Positions 14,639-22,352 of a stretch of DNA of 22,567 bases are shown here, one piece after another. The translations under genes were made by a program, and so were the position numbers. Origin of the DNA: Bacillota bacterium (lineage in GTDB: Bacteria; Bacillota; Bacilli; Alicyclobacillales; SLC66); NCBI GenBank assembly GCA_021846145.1, contig JAJZCJ010000012.1, forward strand, positions 1 to 22,567, in the 5' to 3' direction. The notes beneath the pieces were generated by a model. The model was not told the origin of the DNA. It worked only from the letters and a program-made list of their open reading frames with translations, and searched no databases. The first letter of the stretch is position 1. Every line of letters begins with the position of its first letter.

Positions 14639-15946
14639 GGTTCTTTTTGTCTTATATCACAACGGTGTCAAGCGTCAACCCACCTACAATCAGGTAAATG
14701 ATCGTGGTCAGATTCCTGACTGATCGGTAGCCCCGTGCTCTGCGTTTTGCACTTTGGACCAGTCCGTTAATGGCCTCCATGATGCCATTTGTCACTCTGG
14801 ATGTGAACCATCTCAAGATCCCCTGTTCGTGCTGCCGTATGGTTTTGGCGGCTTTGACCATGTCTGGGATCTGGCTATGCGTCGCCCAGTAGTACCAATC
14901 ATCCAGACACTTCTTCGCTGTCTGCGCATTCTCTTGCTCCCATATCTTCGTGAACGCCAGCTTGAGGTGATACGCTTTCGCTGTTTTCAGGTCTTCATCC
15001 TTCAGGCGGATCAGTGTGTCCCTCTGCTTATCGGTTAAGTTTGTTTCGTTTTTCAGCCATGCATAGCGACTGTTTTTGAGATCGGACACCGTGCGTTGTT
15101 CCTTACGCCTTGTCTCATCGACGGCCGTATTGATGATTTTCATGACATGAAATTTGTCAAACGTGATCTCAACCTGAGGGAAATAAGTCTTGGCCCCCGC
15201 GATAAAACTGGGCGACATGTCCATGCATAACTCTTCAATGTCATCTGGATGTCCGCATTTTTTCAGCAACTGCCTCTTAAAATCAAGTAAGGTCTGCTGA
15301 CCTTTTCCTTCCGCTACATGAAGCACTTTCCGGGTATCAAGATCCATGATCAGTGAGACGTATTCATGCCCTTTTGCGCGAGAAGTTTCATCAATGGCAA
15401 TCCGTTTCACGTCCCTAAACCTTTGCTTTTCCTTTGCCTCGTCGACGTAGTGGTGTAAGATCGGCCACAAGGTCGTATCGTGCTCACCTAAGATACGGGA
15501 CACTTCATTCATCGGCATTGCTTTCGCAAGCAACACCATTAAGGCTTCAAAGTATAAGGAAAAACCAGAACGTTCGCGTGCCCAAGGGATCTCTGCGGTT
15601 TTGGGCTTGTGACATTGGTCGCACAAGACGCGGGGCGGTTTCCCGACGATGACGGCACGAAATTGAAAAAAGTTCATGTGTCGCCATTCGCGTTCCTTCC
15701 CATGATCATACATACGACAATCAGGATTCCCACACGTTGCGCAACGATGTAGACTTCCCCTTACTGTTTGAATGTGGATCCGTAGTTCCTTGTCCTCTGG
15801 ATGAAAGACGACATCGGATACTTCCCAGCCAGATCCCAAATTCAATGCTCGTGTAAAAATCTCGTTTTCCGTCATCCAAGTATCCCTCTTTTTAAGTTTT
15901 ATAACCATGATTGACAGAATGAAGCCATGTTAAACTGGGAAGAACC
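14639..15946 (-). mobile_element. ISL3-family insertion sequence, about 1.3 kb
   Basis: The transposase gene is bracketed by GGTTCTT at 14639-14645 and its complement AAGAACC at 15940-15946, matching the GG(C/T)TCTT start of ISL3-family ends; similarity inside these ends is weak beyond seven bases. The left end is 13 bases past the stop codon and the right end about 70 bases before the start codon. The total of 1308 bp fits the family. Flanking 8-mers (CTGATCAC left, AGATAATA right) are not duplicated, so the exact ends or the age of insertion are uncertain. Confidence 0.55.
14652..15875 (-). CDS. ISL3-family transposase
   Basis: A 407-residue, apparently intact DDE transposase. The N-terminal zinc-binding part has Cys pairs CATC (45 and 48), Cys53 and CDQC (85 and 88). 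Catalytic residues are visible as AIDET (Asp ~162), CMDMS (Asp ~219) and NGIMEAING (Glu ~367), followed by the family-typical ARGYRSVRN. It catalyses cut-and-paste or copy transposition of its own element. ATG at 15875 is chosen over the upstream in-frame ATG at 15908 because AGAGGG (15889-15884 on the minus strand) sits eight bases before it, while the longer start has no ribosome site. It splits two parts of the glycan locus. Confidence 0.9.
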   Translation of the reverse strand: MTENEIFTRALNLGSGWEVSDVVFHPEDKELRIHIQTVRGSLHRCATCGNPDCRMYDHGKEREWRHMNFFQFRAVIVGKPPRVLCDQCHKPKTAEIPWARERSGFSLYFEALMVLLAKAMPMNEVSRILGEHDTTLWPILHHYVDEAKEKQRFRDVKRIAIDETSRAKGHEYVSLIMDLDTRKVLHVAEGKGQQTLLDFKRQLLKKCGHPDDIEELCMDMSPSFIAGAKTYFPQVEITFDKFHVMKIINTAVDETRRKEQRTVSDLKNSRYAWLKNETNLTDKQRDTLIRLKDEDLKTAKAYHLKLAFTKIWEQENAQTAKKCLDDWYYWATHSQIPDMVKAAKTIRQHEQGILRWFTSRVTNGIMEAINGLVQSAKRRARGYRSVRNLTTIIYLIVGGLTLDTVVI

Positions 15947-16564
15947 AGATAATATTGCAAAGCAGAATTGATTGGTGACTGGTTGCGATCTGTTTTATAT
16001 GATAGAATGTTAGTGGGTATTTATTCAGACTAAAGAATACTGTCTCTTCGTTGCCTCCCATGATTATTATCTTTATATCAGATAATTAAAATTTTATAAA
16101 CTTACGAAAATGATTGGATAGGAGCACAGTCATTCAGGCTCATAATTCCGCATACCCGCTCGAATATTTGGCGGGATCGGATTGTCGATTCTTCTAAATC
16201 AATAATAATTCATCACTATAGACCTGCTGTAGTGCAATCATGGCTATTTATTACCTATACGAAATGACGAGGAGGCAGAAAACTTATCATCTGTCGGTAA
16301 GCCCTAATTAATTGAAGTTTTTGCAAAGGGAATTGATTCTTTTTTTATTTCAAGTGATTATTCTACGACAACTAAATGTAAGTATTACTCTAAATTTAGA
16401 GCAATTAACTACATGAATTGAATTTCAATTCTTACAACAAAAACATATACTGATTAATTATTGGGCTACTATTTTGATATTATATTACATCAATTGATTT
16501 TATTTAATTTCTCGATAATATAAACACTAGGGTATAATTGGGATAAAACGGAGAGTTGAAATGG
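15947..16564. other. AT-rich intergenic region upstream of the GT2/DUF2304 pair
   Basis: About 600 bases, strongly AT-rich, without a supportable gene. A TATAAT at 16533-16538 lies just before the GT2 gene but lacks a good -35 box; TTGATT (16494-16499) with TAATAT (16516-16521) at 16-base spacing is another weak promoter candidate. A five-base-pair inverted repeat CCCGC/GCGGG is at 16155-16175. Nothing else is recognised. Confidence 0.5.
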
Positions 16565-17263
16565 ATGATGAAACAGAAAATATTAGTTATAATACCGGCA
16601 TTGAATGAGGAAAAGTCTATAGGAAGTGTTGTGGACTCAGTTCAATATGTTGTCCCACAATCCACGATCTTGGTGATAAATGATGGCTCTACAGATAGGA
16701 CCGCTGAGATTGCTGAACAGGCTGGGGCAGTTGTTTTAAATCTACCTTATAATCTTGGAATAGGCGGAGCAGTGCAGTCAGGCTATGTATATGCAAAGTA
16801 TCATGATTATGATATTGCCATACAAATTGACGGCGATGGACAGCATGATCCCGTATATATCACCAAAATGATCGACAAATTAAATGAATTTGATTTGGTC
16901 ATCGGCTCCAGATTTATTGAAAATCATGGATTTAAATCTACGAAAATGAGAAGAATGGGAATTTCTTTTTTTAGTTGGCTACTTAGGATACTAACTAAGC
17001 AAACATTTTCTGACCCGACATCAGGGTTTCGGGTTGCAAATAGAAAGATTATTGAATATTGTGCTAGAAGCTATCCTAAAGATTATCCTGAAGTTGAGAT
17101 CTTATTGTATCTTAGTAAAAAAAAATATTCTATGGGTGAGTTCCCTGTGATAATGCGAGAACGCAGATTTGGTAAATCATCAATTAATTTAATGAAGTCT
17201 ATTTGGTATGTTTTGAAGGTGAGTCTCGCTTTATGCATTGGAATGTCCAGGAGGAAACTTTAA
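16565..17263 (+). CDS. Polyprenyl-phosphate sugar synthase (DPM1-like GT2)
   Basis: A 232-residue GT2 enzyme of the dolichol-phosphate-mannose-synthase type: VIIPALNEE at 8-16, NDGSTD at 39-44, DGDGQHDP at 89-96 (metal and nucleotide binding), VIGSRF at 112-117 and SDPTSGFR further on. Such enzymes load one sugar onto undecaprenyl phosphate at the cytoplasmic face. No C-terminal membrane anchor is fused; the DUF2304 gene follows immediately and probably supplies membrane contact. The ATG at 16565 is nine bases after GGAGAG (16550-16555); the in-frame TTG at 16556 would abut that site. The lipid-linked product could serve the GT-C enzyme at 11603-13504. Confidence 0.85.
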   Translation: MMKQKILVIIPALNEEKSIGSVVDSVQYVVPQSTILVINDGSTDRTAEIAEQAGAVVLNLPYNLGIGGAVQSGYVYAKYHDYDIAIQIDGDGQHDPVYITKMIDKLNEFDLVIGSRFIENHGFKSTKMRRMGISFFSWLLRILTKQTFSDPTSGFRVANRKIIEYCARSYPKDYPEVEILLYLSKKKYSMGEFPVIMRERRFGKSSINLMKSIWYVLKVSLALCIGMSRRKL

Positions 17264-17620
17264 ATGATACAAATTTTCTCAATTATTTTTAGTATATCGT
17301 TTGTGATTTCAACTATTTATGCTGTTAGAAATCGGGAACTTCACTTTGCATATGCAGTGTTGTGGATTTTGTTGGGGTTCGTGATTCTTTCTTTGGCTCT
17401 TGAAGTTGGAATGTGGAATAAAATATCTAGTTTGATAGGGATATACTATGCTCCTGCGTTCGTTTTTTTGGTTGCTATATTATTTATTCTCGTGTACATA
17501 TTCCGTCTGACAATAACGGTGACGAAACTTGGTTCCCAAAATGTGATTCTATCACAGGAAATTGCTATACTAAAGGTACAGTTAAAGAATGTGATAGATA
17601 GATATAATAATGGTATATAG
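17264..17620 (+). CDS. DUF2304 small membrane protein
   Basis: A 118-residue protein with three hydrophobic helices (about residues 2-20, 29-47 and 62-82) and a polar, likely coiled-coil C terminus (LSQEIAILKVQLKN). Size, the RNRELHFAYAVLWIL segment and its position after a DPM1-like GT2 fit DUF2304, a family regularly encoded beside such enzymes; no catalytic role is established. The ATG directly follows the GT2 stop, with AGGAGG at 17249-17254 nine bases upstream. It probably anchors or assists the GT2, an inference from co-occurrence. Confidence 0.75.
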   Translation: MIQIFSIIFSISFVISTIYAVRNRELHFAYAVLWILLGFVILSLALEVGMWNKISSLIGIYYAPAFVFLVAILFILVYIFRLTITVTKLGSQNVILSQEIAILKVQLKNVIDRYNNGI

Positions 17621-18427
17621 TTGTTTTTATCATAAACAAAAAACATCCGTTTATCGATGGTAACTTTTGTTGAGGAATTTTATGTATTTCGTTTTGTAAT
17701 TAATCTTATTTAAGACTTGCTATCATTTTATTGGCTATACCATCAATAGGATTGGGTGATGGCTGAATTTCGTGGCTGTAAAATGCAAAACTTTACAGTG
17801 AACATTTACTTGAATTGGTTGGCACGCATTTGAATCGCAAAGTTGTCTTGCGGGTGACATGGATTTGGTCATGCGGACTATTATATGGTGGGGGCCACTT
17901 ATTTGTCTCATTTGTTGAGATTGGAAACTGTTATTCACGTTTTTGGAATAACCATGTTGCGTATGGGGATGGAGTCATCTTCTCTACGGATATGTTTGGC
18001 TACCTTGAAGGCATCAGTCAGTGTTGAGTTGTCGGATCAATCGTGTAAACTTGTTGAGGCGTTGTCGAATGGCCGAGGATCGTTGCGGCGTTGGTGATGG
18101 GGCTGGTACGGATTCTTTTTTGCAGATTGCGGCGTGGGGAAGTTTGGCATCTTTTCGATCATATCTCGGAATTCTGTTGGTCAAAATGGCTTTTTAGAGG
18201 ATAAATGTGTGTTCTGTCTAGTGTGCTAACGTGGATGTAATCGTTTGGGTTAAATGGTTATAAATACTATATAGGGAGTGGATTCTTTCAAGAATTATGG
18301 CATGGAATCGCACCAAACACCATCGTCTTTTTTGGAGAAGGATGGACAGCATGTGACTGTGAAGCTAAAAATTGGTGAATAAAACTCACTTTATTTATAT
18401 CTGAATAGCTTAAGTTCATTTGAATAA
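17621..18427. other. Interval without a supportable gene, possibly decayed coding DNA
   Basis: Around 800 bases. The part at 17740-18360 is G-richer on the plus strand than the AT-rich flanks, and three forward frames are each open only for short stretches (for example 17815-18027 and 17885-18097). That is what a frameshifted old gene would look like, but I recognise no family. AT-only inverted repeat TTGTTT/AAACAA at 17621-17639 follows the DUF2304 stop but lacks a T run, so it is a poor terminator. Confidence 0.4.
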
Positions 18428-19237
18428 TTAGGAATTCAATTCTTGATAAAGAAGCGTTATCTGTTCTTGGAATTGATCATGAGTACGTTTACCGCTGATG
18501 AGTTGGAATAGTTCATGAATAGTCGAATGATTATTCAATTCCGCGGGATCGCTTGCTGTGTAGTGTCTGAGAGAAGGTCTTAAAAAGTCTTGAATTGCAT
18601 CGAGCGTTGTCTCATCCGGAGTGGGTAAATCTAATTGCGCTGCAAGCGTTGTCAGCGTTGCTGGTTCTAAATTCACAAAGTGATCGTAATCCAATCTAAT
18701 CGAATGGGTGGAAAGCGTGTGAAAATACTCGTGAAGGCTATAGATATACCAGAGCGTCAATCCTTTATGTCTAGAAAATCCATTTCTTTTAGTTAATGAG
18801 TCAGCCACCTCGATTGGATTTCTGAAAACATGAATAAATTCAATCGGAATGTCTAGTTCTTGACTTATCTCTAGCCATAATGGCACGAAAAGACATGTGC
18901 GTGGGTCTTTAAATCCCCAGATGTCATGATCTTCAAATTGTCGGGTCACCATTTCCTTTAACTGATTTTTTAAGGGAATCAGTTCACGATTTGAAAGCCA
19001 ATTTTCGGGAAGGAATCGAATACTATCCCATGATGAATGAAATAAATCAAGAATCTGGTCGTGAATGCCCACAATATCTGTATACTCCCAAAAACCTTCT
19101 GGGTTATCCTGTGTAGCGGGTAATAATTCCTCCTCTTTGCCTAAATATACGCCCAGTAGATTTAACACTCGTGTCATTGCGGACGTGCCGCTGCGATGCA
19201 TCCCTAATACGCAAATTATTTTCTTGTGATGATCCAT
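18428..19237 (-). CDS. PAPS-dependent sulfotransferase
   Basis: A 269-residue soluble protein that should transfer sulfate from PAPS to a hydroxyl or amino group. The 5'-phosphosulfate loop is GMHRSGTSA at 12-20. WGFKDPRT at 107-114 is a conserved core strand. The 3'-phosphate site is VFRNPIEVADSL at 137-148, where Arg139 and Ser147 have the classic R-x7-S spacing. The ATG is preceded by GAGGGG with six-base spacing. It lies 15 bases downstream of the APS kinase gene on the same strand, so donor-making and donor-using enzymes share an operon. The acceptor is probably a glycan or lipid carrier of this locus, an inference from neighbours; small-molecule acceptors are not excluded. Confidence 0.8.
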   Translation of the reverse strand: MDHHKKIICVLGMHRSGTSAMTRVLNLLGVYLGKEEELLPATQDNPEGFWEYTDIVGIHDQILDLFHSSWDSIRFLPENWLSNRELIPLKNQLKEMVTRQFEDHDIWGFKDPRTCLFVPLWLEISQELDIPIEFIHVFRNPIEVADSLTKRNGFSRHKGLTLWYIYSLHEYFHTLSTHSIRLDYDHFVNLEPATLTTLAAQLDLPTPDETTLDAIQDFLRPSLRHYTASDPAELNNHSTIHELFQLISGKRTHDQFQEQITLLYQELNS

Positions 19238-19252
19238 TCTTTTCCCCTCAAG

Positions 19253-19789
19253 TTAAGGAATTAAATCTTTTACATAATTCCATAGAGCGGATACACTGTC
19301 TTGAATTGATGTAGACTCTGTATCAATGAGTATATCCGGCGACACTGGTTTTTCATAGGGAGAATCTAACCCTGTGAAATTGAGAATTTCTCCCCCCAGT
19401 GCTTTTTTATATAGCCCTTTTGGGTCGCGTTGTATGCAGGATTCAAGTGAACATTGAATATAGACCTCAATAAATGAATTCGGATTGATAATGGCTTTGG
19501 CCAGATCGCGATCTTTTTTGAAAGGTGAAATTAATGAGATAATTGGGGTGATCCCGGCATTCATCAGGATTTTTGCGATGTGGCTGACTCGACGGATGTT
19601 TTCACTGCGATCTTCATCTGAAAAGCCAAGATCGGCATTTATGCCACTTCTCAATACATCACCATCGAGCACATAGCAAGGGATTTTATTATCTGTAAAA
19701 ATGTTGTGTAATTGGTGTGCAATTGTGGTTTTTCCTGCACCAGATAATCCAGTGAGCCAGACACACAATGGTAATGAATTATTTTTCAC
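19253..19789 (-). CDS. cysC: Adenylylsulfate (APS) kinase
   Basis: A 178-residue P-loop kinase that phosphorylates APS to PAPS. Walker A is GLSGAGKT at 14-21; the APS-binding region is LDGDVLRSGINADLGFS at 41-57 followed by DRSENIRR; ISPFKKDRD is the conserved lid segment. Length is typical for a stand-alone CysC. The start is GTG (complement of 19787-19789) with AAGGAA about ten bases upstream. It is divergent from ATP sulfurylase, with under 80 bases between starts, and followed by the sulfotransferase. No PAPS reductase gene is present in the window, which favours sulfation over cysteine synthesis as the main use. Confidence 0.9.
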   Translation of the reverse strand: MKNNSLPLCVWLTGLSGAGKTTIAHQLHNIFTDNKIPCYVLDGDVLRSGINADLGFSDEDRSENIRRVSHIAKILMNAGITPIISLISPFKKDRDLAKAIINPNSFIEVYIQCSLESCIQRDPKGLYKKALGGEILNFTGLDSPYEKPVSPDILIDTESTSIQDSVSALWNYVKDLIP

Positions 19790-19867
19790 AATTATAGTTC
19801 CTTTCAGAAAAAAAGCTAACCGTTTTTAATATAATATGGCATATCATAGTGAAGGGTGATCGTAAAT
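19790..19867. promoter_or_regulatory. Divergent cysC / sat control region
   Basis: A 78-base AT-rich spacer separates the two divergent starts, so it must hold both promoters. A perfect TATAAT at 19830-19835 could be the -10 of sat, but no good -35 box is visible at 16-19 bases upstream. The mirror minus-strand TATATT region could serve cysC. No S-box riboswitch or clear operator fits in the space. Confidence 0.35.
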
Positions 19868-20995
19868 TTGAATCAAATGATTTCATGGGAACAAATTGTT
19901 GAGAAATATGGTGATATTGGTAAGATGACGATACTTGTCGTGGATGAGCTGGCGATATCCGATGTGCGACAAATTGGCTCAGGGGCTTATTCCCCGTTGG
20001 GCGGATTCCTCGATGCAGCAGATTATCGCTCTGTCTTGGATCACATGCGGCTTTCCACCGGACAAGTGTGGTCGCTGCCGATCGTTTTGCCGTTGCCTAA
20101 TGACCGTGTTGCAGAATTTAATGTGGGTATGTCATTCGCATTGGTGGATACCGATCATCATCTGCATGCGGTAATGACTATCACCAGCCTTTATTCTGCT
20201 GAGCCCGACGACATGATCAAAATCTTTGGCACGGATGATCCTGCGCACCCTGGCGTGAAGATGGCATTGGATCGTGGATCGGTGTTTGTGGGTGGTCCCA
20301 TTAAAGTGTTGCCTTATGAGCTGGCGGAAGTATATGCTCACTATCCGCATACGCCTGATGAGACAAGGGCGTTGATTGCGCAAAAAGGCTGGAAGACGGT
20401 GGTGGGTTTTCAAACGCGCAATCCCATCCACCGTGCGCATGAGTATATTCAAAAGTGTGCGCTGGAGAATGTGGATGGGCTGTTGGTTCATCCGCTGGTC
20501 GGTCCTACCAAGGCGGACGATGTGCCGGCCACTGTGCGAATGAAAGCGTATGAAGTGCTCATTAATAATTATTTCCCCGAAGAGCGGACGATTCTTGGCA
20601 TATTCACCGGTGCGATGCGATATGCAGGGCCGCGAGAGGCGATCCACCATGCGCTGGTGAGAAAGAACTTTGGATGTACACACTTTATCGTAGGAAGAGA
20701 CCATGCCGGTGTGGGGAACTATTATGGCACGTATGATGCGCAAGCCATATTTTCAAATTTTACGGTTGAAGAGTTGGGGATCACGCCTGTATTTTTTGAC
20801 CATGCATTCTATTGCAACGCGTGCAAGGGCATGGCTACCTCTAAGACTTGTCCGCATGGGGATGATCAACATATTATCTTGTCGGGCACGAAAGTGAGGG
20901 AGATGTTATCAGAGGGGATTGCGCCACCTGAGGAGTTCAGTCGGCATGAGGTGGTGAAGGTGCTGATGGAGTATTACGGTGGGGGCATGCCGTGA
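19868..20995 (+). CDS. sat: ATP sulfurylase (sulfate adenylyltransferase)
   Basis: A 375-residue single-domain Sat, which makes APS from ATP and sulfate. The catalytic QTRNPIHRAH motif is at 182-191; GRDHAGVGNYYG and SGTKVREML are the other substrate-binding signatures. CNACKGMATSKTCPH carries Cys and His residues suggestive of a zinc site seen in related bacterial enzymes. TTG at 19868 is preferred because GGTGATC (19855-19861) matches the end of 16S rRNA and would overlap the earlier GTG at 19856; ATG 19877 is a further alternative. It is divergent from cysC and supplies APS to it; the pair feeds the sulfotransferase. Confidence 0.9.
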   Translation: MNQMISWEQIVEKYGDIGKMTILVVDELAISDVRQIGSGAYSPLGGFLDAADYRSVLDHMRLSTGQVWSLPIVLPLPNDRVAEFNVGMSFALVDTDHHLHAVMTITSLYSAEPDDMIKIFGTDDPAHPGVKMALDRGSVFVGGPIKVLPYELAEVYAHYPHTPDETRALIAQKGWKTVVGFQTRNPIHRAHEYIQKCALENVDGLLVHPLVGPTKADDVPATVRMKAYEVLINNYFPEERTILGIFTGAMRYAGPREAIHHALVRKNFGCTHFIVGRDHAGVGNYYGTYDAQAIFSNFTVEELGITPVFFDHAFYCNACKGMATSKTCPHGDDQHIILSGTKVREMLSEGIAPPEEFSRHEVVKVLMEYYGGGMP

Positions 20996-21016
20996 ATGCT
21001 GAGTTGAGGTGGAGCG

Positions 21017-21082
21017 ATGATGGGCATCTTACTGGTAGTTGAGCTAGGATTGTCCTCGGCGATATATGCAGTCATTTCCTGA
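21017..21082 (+). pseudogene. Short hydrophobic peptide, possible stump of a membrane protein
   Basis: Twenty-one codons (MMGILLVVELGLSSAIYAVIS, given here only as a single hydrophobic helix) with a strong ribosome site GAGGTGG at 21006-21012, stopped by TGA at 21080-21082. A strong site in front of a membrane-helix start suggests the 5' end of a lost transporter gene after sat. A genuine small membrane peptide is also possible. No family is recognised. Confidence 0.25.
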
Positions 21083-21204
21083 CCATCGGGAATTTATCAG
21101 AAGATAACGGCCGCTACCTTTTTTAGTAAAAAAACCAGTGCACCAACATGGCAAAACCGGAGAACGTCATTTTTGTTATAATAAACAAAAGCACCAAAGA
21201 GAAG

Positions 21205-21992
21205 GTGAAGGTTCTGCAGCATATTATTTATATGGACGAGTCGGATAAAGAAGGCAAATTCTACGGGAACTTTCTTTTCTGAAACAGTCACTGAATCTAT
21301 ACGGTGAGGTAAAGTGGCAAAAGGTCACCAGTCAGTATTTAGACAAATATATGCAACTCACTGGGCTATTCTTTGATTTTATTGAACGTGACATTATCAA
21401 AATAAGAATCATGTTTACACATAACTATCGCCAACCAATTAATTTAACGCGGACACAAATGGACAATACATTTACGCAATTATATTATCAATTCTTCAAA
21501 CATGCCTTTGGATTACAATATTCCAATCCGGATCCAAAAACTGAAGTCAGCTTGCGTTTATATTTTGATGAACTTCCTATCAACCCTTCGCAGAAACAAG
21601 AATTCAAGAGGTTCATTGTTGATTTGGGTAGAAATGCCGATTTCTCGAAGGCAAACTTACTGATAAGACCAGAGGATATCGCTGAAGTGAAGTCTCATGA
21701 ACACATTATTCTGCAGTGTATGGATATTATACTTGGTGCCATGTATTTTAGGTTAAACGATTTGCATAAGGAAAAACCCGAAGGAAGTTTTCGCAGGGGT
21801 AAACGAACTATTGCTAAAGAACAATTGTATAAATTCATAAATCATCGGATTAGAACCATTTATCCAGGGTTCAACGTCGGCATTTCAACAGGCGTAAGCT
21901 ATCCATCAGATCGATGGGAGCACTCTTATAGACATTGGGAGTTTATCCCGAAACAACATAAAATAAGAGCCGAATATGCAAAGAAAAACTAA
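21205..21992 (+). pseudogene. DUF3800 gene broken by frameshift and internal deletion
   Basis: Two frames carry adjacent pieces of one protein. The N-terminal piece (GTG 21205 to TGA 21280-21282, open back to an ATG at 21148) has IIYMDESDKEGKFYG, the DUF3800 start with its conserved Asp-Glu-Ser. The next frame has LNLYGEVKWQKVTSQYLDKY (about 21291-21350) and runs from ATG 21351 to 21992 for 213 more residues, including IKIRIMFTHN. Compared with the family as I know it, about 15-25 residues between the pieces are missing, so a deletion shifted the frame. The 213-codon part could still be made from ATG 21351 but lacks the acidic N-terminal motif. DUF3800 is a predicted RNase H-like family common in mobile regions; its function is unknown. 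Confidence 0.6.
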
Positions 21993-22007
21993 TAAAATCA
22001 TACAAAA

Positions 22008-22065
22008 CCCCGCTTCTCCTACGTACATGAGCTAAGTGGAACTTAGCCGTTCGGAGAGAGCAGGG
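22008..22065. other. Strong nested hairpin, possible terminator on the minus strand
   Basis: The outer stem pairs 22009-22019 (CCCGCTTCTCC) with 22053-22065 through 11 base pairs and two single-base bulges (G58 and A62 of the right arm). The inner stem GCTAAGT (22031-22037) pairs with ACTTAGC (22041-22047) around a GGA loop. On the minus strand the structure is followed by GGGGTTTTG and further T-rich sequence, as in an intrinsic terminator; on the plus strand no T run follows. It begins 16 bases after the DUF3800 stop. A structured RNA or mobile-element end is an alternative. Confidence 0.6.
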
Positions 22066-22179
22066 CTTCTCTATCTAAATTGTACAGATATCAGGATAAA
22101 AATTCAAGCCTTTCTTTCTTTTCTTTATAATCCAGCGATTCAGATACACACATAGGTAATGGAGGCAGGTGAATGTCGC

Positions 22180-22352
22180 CCAAACAGTGTCTATCACAGG
22201 CAAAGCAAGTGGGCGGGGAAAGACGCGATTCGAAACAGTGGGAAAAACATTTTATCCTTCATACCTCTTGGCTGTACGGAGTACATGGCAAAAACTTTGC
22301 GTCGACAATGCTGCCAATTTACGGCGATGGGCAAAACGTGTGGGATTGGCTG
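22180..22352 (+). pseudogene. Chimeric remnant of dTDP-rhamnose genes (rfbD then rfbB)
   Basis: Three recognisable pieces lie in 170 bases. Frame one (22180-~22250) reads NSVYHRQSKWAGKDAIRNSG, matching the catalytic YxxxK region of dTDP-4-dehydrorhamnose reductase RfbD (usual form VYGQSKWAGE). After a frameshift near a run of A, 22248-22313 reads HFILHTSWLYGVHGKNFAST, the next RfbD segment. Without a frame change it continues at 22311-22352 as LPIYGDGQNVWDWL, which matches LPVYGDGxNVRDWL of dTDP-glucose 4,6-dehydratase RfbB, not RfbD. A recombination or deletion therefore joined two rml/rfb genes and left a non-functional scar. Intact copies, if any, are outside the window. Confidence 0.65.

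Noticed and set aside
20132..20743. A 203-codon minus-strand frame inside sat
   Set aside because: It is antisense to a gene with all ATP sulfurylase motifs and shows no recognisable domain.
21111..21142. Intrinsic terminator after sat formed by a T run and an A run
   Set aside because: Only TTTTTT and AAAAAA pair; the flanking bases (ACC on both sides) do not, so no GC-stabilised stem exists.
22021..22052. Group II intron domain V-like hairpin
   Set aside because: The GAGC start and small loop are superficially similar, but the conserved AGC triad bulge pattern and downstream domain VI are not seen and no maturase gene is present.
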